Below are positions 61,501 through 64,000 of a stretch of 64,000 bases of DNA, piece by piece. Source of the DNA: Hymenolepis diminuta (lineage: Eukaryota; Platyhelminthes; Cestoda; Cyclophyllidea; Hymenolepididae); the NCBI GenBank assembly GCA_900708905.1, contig CAADRB010000029.1:1724946-1788945 (forward strand), written 5' to 3'. The stretch's first letter is position 1; each line of letters starts with the position of its first letter. The position numbers and the translations under genes are program-made. The notes under the pieces were generated by a model. That model ran no database searches. It worked only from the letters and a program-made list of their open reading frames with translations, and had not been told where the DNA came from.

Positions 61501-64000
61501 AAAGGCATTAAGCCAACAGTAGTGATCTGTGCTTTGTCAAATATATCTATTCTAGTCTCATCCATAAATACGTTGAGATGGCATGGTTATTCACAAAATT
61601 AAATTGACCAGTCAACGAGCTCTGAATATCCGAATATCATCTCGAACCTAAATCTGAAAGTCAAATGACAAAACTAAAAATTTTTAAATTCAAACATTAA
61701 ATCTTCGTTTTAGGAGAATTTAGAGGAACCATTGCTTACGATCCAGATAAAGTAGCACTCTTAATGCCATGATTTCGTTATCTGCTCATTCTCGACTCCT
61801 TCCCCATTTCCACCTAATTTCACAATTTTGATGTCTTCCTTATTAGAATGCTATCCATGAATATATTTTTTGAAGTTTCGCGCTGGATCATGGGCATTAA
61901 CAATAGAAATTGAAGACTTTTCTACAGTCATCGATGCGCATTTTTAAAATGCCTACCCTCGTTCATGTATACAAATAAGGTTCGGTAAACACTAAATGGC
62001 TGTCATAGTTACCACTAATCTCTTAACAAAATTTAACAGACGAACTGATTTATAACTCTAATAAATTAACCCTCAAGCTTCATTATTTCACTAAATATAC
62101 CTATTTATTTAACGGCAAAGGCAGATATATTTGTGAGATTTAAATCTACCGGTTTTAGGATTTTTATGTATTCCACTTATTTAAATTTTCTGGAAAATAA
62201 ATTTTTATTTATTAGTAAGGTATTCTCTCCCCTGTAAAAACACTCCTAACTTAATAAATTTCCATCCCCATTCAAATGATTTTAACTCCCTTTTATTATT
62301 CACTCTTAACTTCAATAAAAATGTTTGAGCAAATTATATCAACTTATTTCGGAGTAAATTTTTTTTTCTACAGAAGGCCCATTTGTATATCTCGATGGGC
62401 TCAAGCTCTTTCTTCATGGGAGCATAAACTGTGCAATGGAAGTGAATTCAGCCATTAATGTTCGATTGAATAGCATTGCATACTCCCTGAACATCTATTC
62501 TCAGCTGGATTGATTGTCGTAATCGGTGATAATGTAGAAATTTATTAATCTATATATTTTCGTCCATTCAAGTTTGCTTCTCAACGCATATAAAAACCAC
62601 TATTGGTAATTAAACTCGAGGCGGCCGAAATACAATCATGACCTACACCAATCATCAGATAAAACCTTCATCCTTTTGGTTGCATTCCAAGCAAATCTTG
62701 ATTGCTTTTTTCAAGTTGAACAAAGAATTTTTGCAATTTATTTATTATAGTTACCAACGACAAAGCAAACATATTTAACAAATTTTAATTATGAGGAGGC
62801 ATCTGGAAGCATTAGTATGATTTAATTTTAGGAGGAAGAGGAGAAAATTAGAATAATTGAGATTTTTACCAGAATTTACGATAGGTAAGTTTCAAAAATT
62901 GCTATTTATTTCTTATTTATTGTTAAACAAAATAAATGCTAATAAATTTTATAATAAAGGTGATAATAAGAGAAAATTATGTGTAGGAGAATAGGGAATA
63001 GGCAAGCTAATCAACAAAAAGGAATAGATTCACAATATGAGTTACAATTTCATTGTTAATTTTCCTCCTGTATCCTAAATAATACGAGGGCAGAATTTTA
63101 AATTAATAATGCAGCATGTTTTTCATCAAATTGTATTATTGTGAAATTTATTTCGCCCCAGCCATGTTACAACCTTCCGATCGATTTCTCTCATTATACT
63201 TTCCTATATATTAAGACAATCAGTCTTCCCATAATCCTAATGCATATGTCATAAATCCGGCACTACAAACATTACACTTAACCTTTGTGATGGCTACTAA
63301 TACTTTAAATAATATGATGCTAATTGGTGAATCTCATATGTTATAGGATGGAACAATTTTATGCGAATCAGATTTCAAAACTTAACCTTCGACATACTGA
63401 ATTATTTATTACAATATTCGAATGAAAGGACTCGTTTAAGTTTTGTATAATGAATACTGACTGTTCTCTATAAAGATAATAATTTTGAGATCAATAAAAC
63501 GTTCGCTCCTATATGTTAACTTTACTTTTAGGATAAGGAATAAGTTATATATATATTTCAATTGGATTTATTGCATATACCTACTTAATCATCACCAATA
63601 AATGGAAAAATAATTTAATACGAATGTTTATTGAAAAAGCCGGATGATCAGCATTTTTTAAATTGTATTCACATCGAAAAATAGCAAAGTTATAAAAAAA
63701 TTGGATTTAACTAGTTCTGTCAATTTGACCCCTGACATCCAGATAACGCACTTTACAGTTCTAAAAACTCAAGAATATCAGTTCTCAAACGTCAAAACAG
63801 TTGAAATAAGTCGAGTTTGAACATGCCTCAATTCTAGTAGAAATCATCCCATTCAATAGTTTGCTGAAACGACTTTATGCGTCAATAAAGAATTTTTCTG
63901 TGAGACACCAACTAAAATAAGATAACGGTTAATCAAGTAAATGATTAAGAAAGGGTTCGTAACGATATTGAAAGCACACCCAAGCCTTCAAAGAGTGTTA

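Larger units (their letters stand above)
56050..64000. other. Intergenic DNA downstream of MON2; no gene recognised
   Basis: Very AT-rich. The only compositional break is about 58.4-58.8 kb, which is purine-rich with a (GA)n run. It also has perfect palindromic sites at 59060-59075 and 60126-60149. No conserved reading frame was seen on either strand. Confidence 0.65.

Noticed and set aside
1..64000. CRISPR array, operon, prophage or bacterial defence system
   Set aside because: No regularly spaced repeats, no compact gene clusters and clear spliceosomal introns throughout.

Overview
This is a metazoan nuclear window: AT-rich (by eye about two-thirds A+T), with intron-split genes, GT-AG splice sites, no bacterial gene packing, and many decayed transposable elements. 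It looks like a flatworm or other lophotrochozoan genome. That placement is an inference from base composition, exon structure and the GPCR type, and no marker here fixes the species.

The main gene is a MON2 homologue on the + strand. I can chain 17 coding exons from 14804 to 56049. All have GT-AG borders and the reading phases agree at every junction, giving the C-terminal 1024 residues and the natural stop. The first exon seen starts inside a codon, so the N-terminal part of MON2 lies upstream. I could not find it in the first 14.8 kb. MON2 is a peripheral Golgi/endosome scaffold related to large Arf-GEFs but without a Sec7 domain.

The 13.7-kb MON2 intron from 18639 to 32379 holds a complete, apparently intronless rhodopsin-family GPCR on the opposite strand (25021-26223). 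It resembles myosuppressin/DMSR-type FMRFamide-related peptide receptors. A small GC-rich patch with two CCAAT boxes and a TTTAAA box lies just upstream of it.

Mobile DNA: two near-identical mariner (DD34D) elements sit in MON2 introns at 38147-39410 and 51230-52533. Each has its centre replaced by an assembly gap, and both carry the same disabling changes in the transposase. A more decayed DD37D mariner-type relic lies on the - strand at about 27790-28440. A broken non-LTR retrotransposon (endonuclease plus reverse transcriptase) covers about 9950-12080. Several degenerate copies of a tRNA-like, SINE-type repeat and of a second unclassified repeat family are scattered through the first 49 kb.

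From 56.05 kb to the end I see no gene, only AT-rich sequence with one purine-rich, GC-richer patch around 58.4-58.8 kb. No CRISPR array, rRNA, functional tRNA or operon is present.
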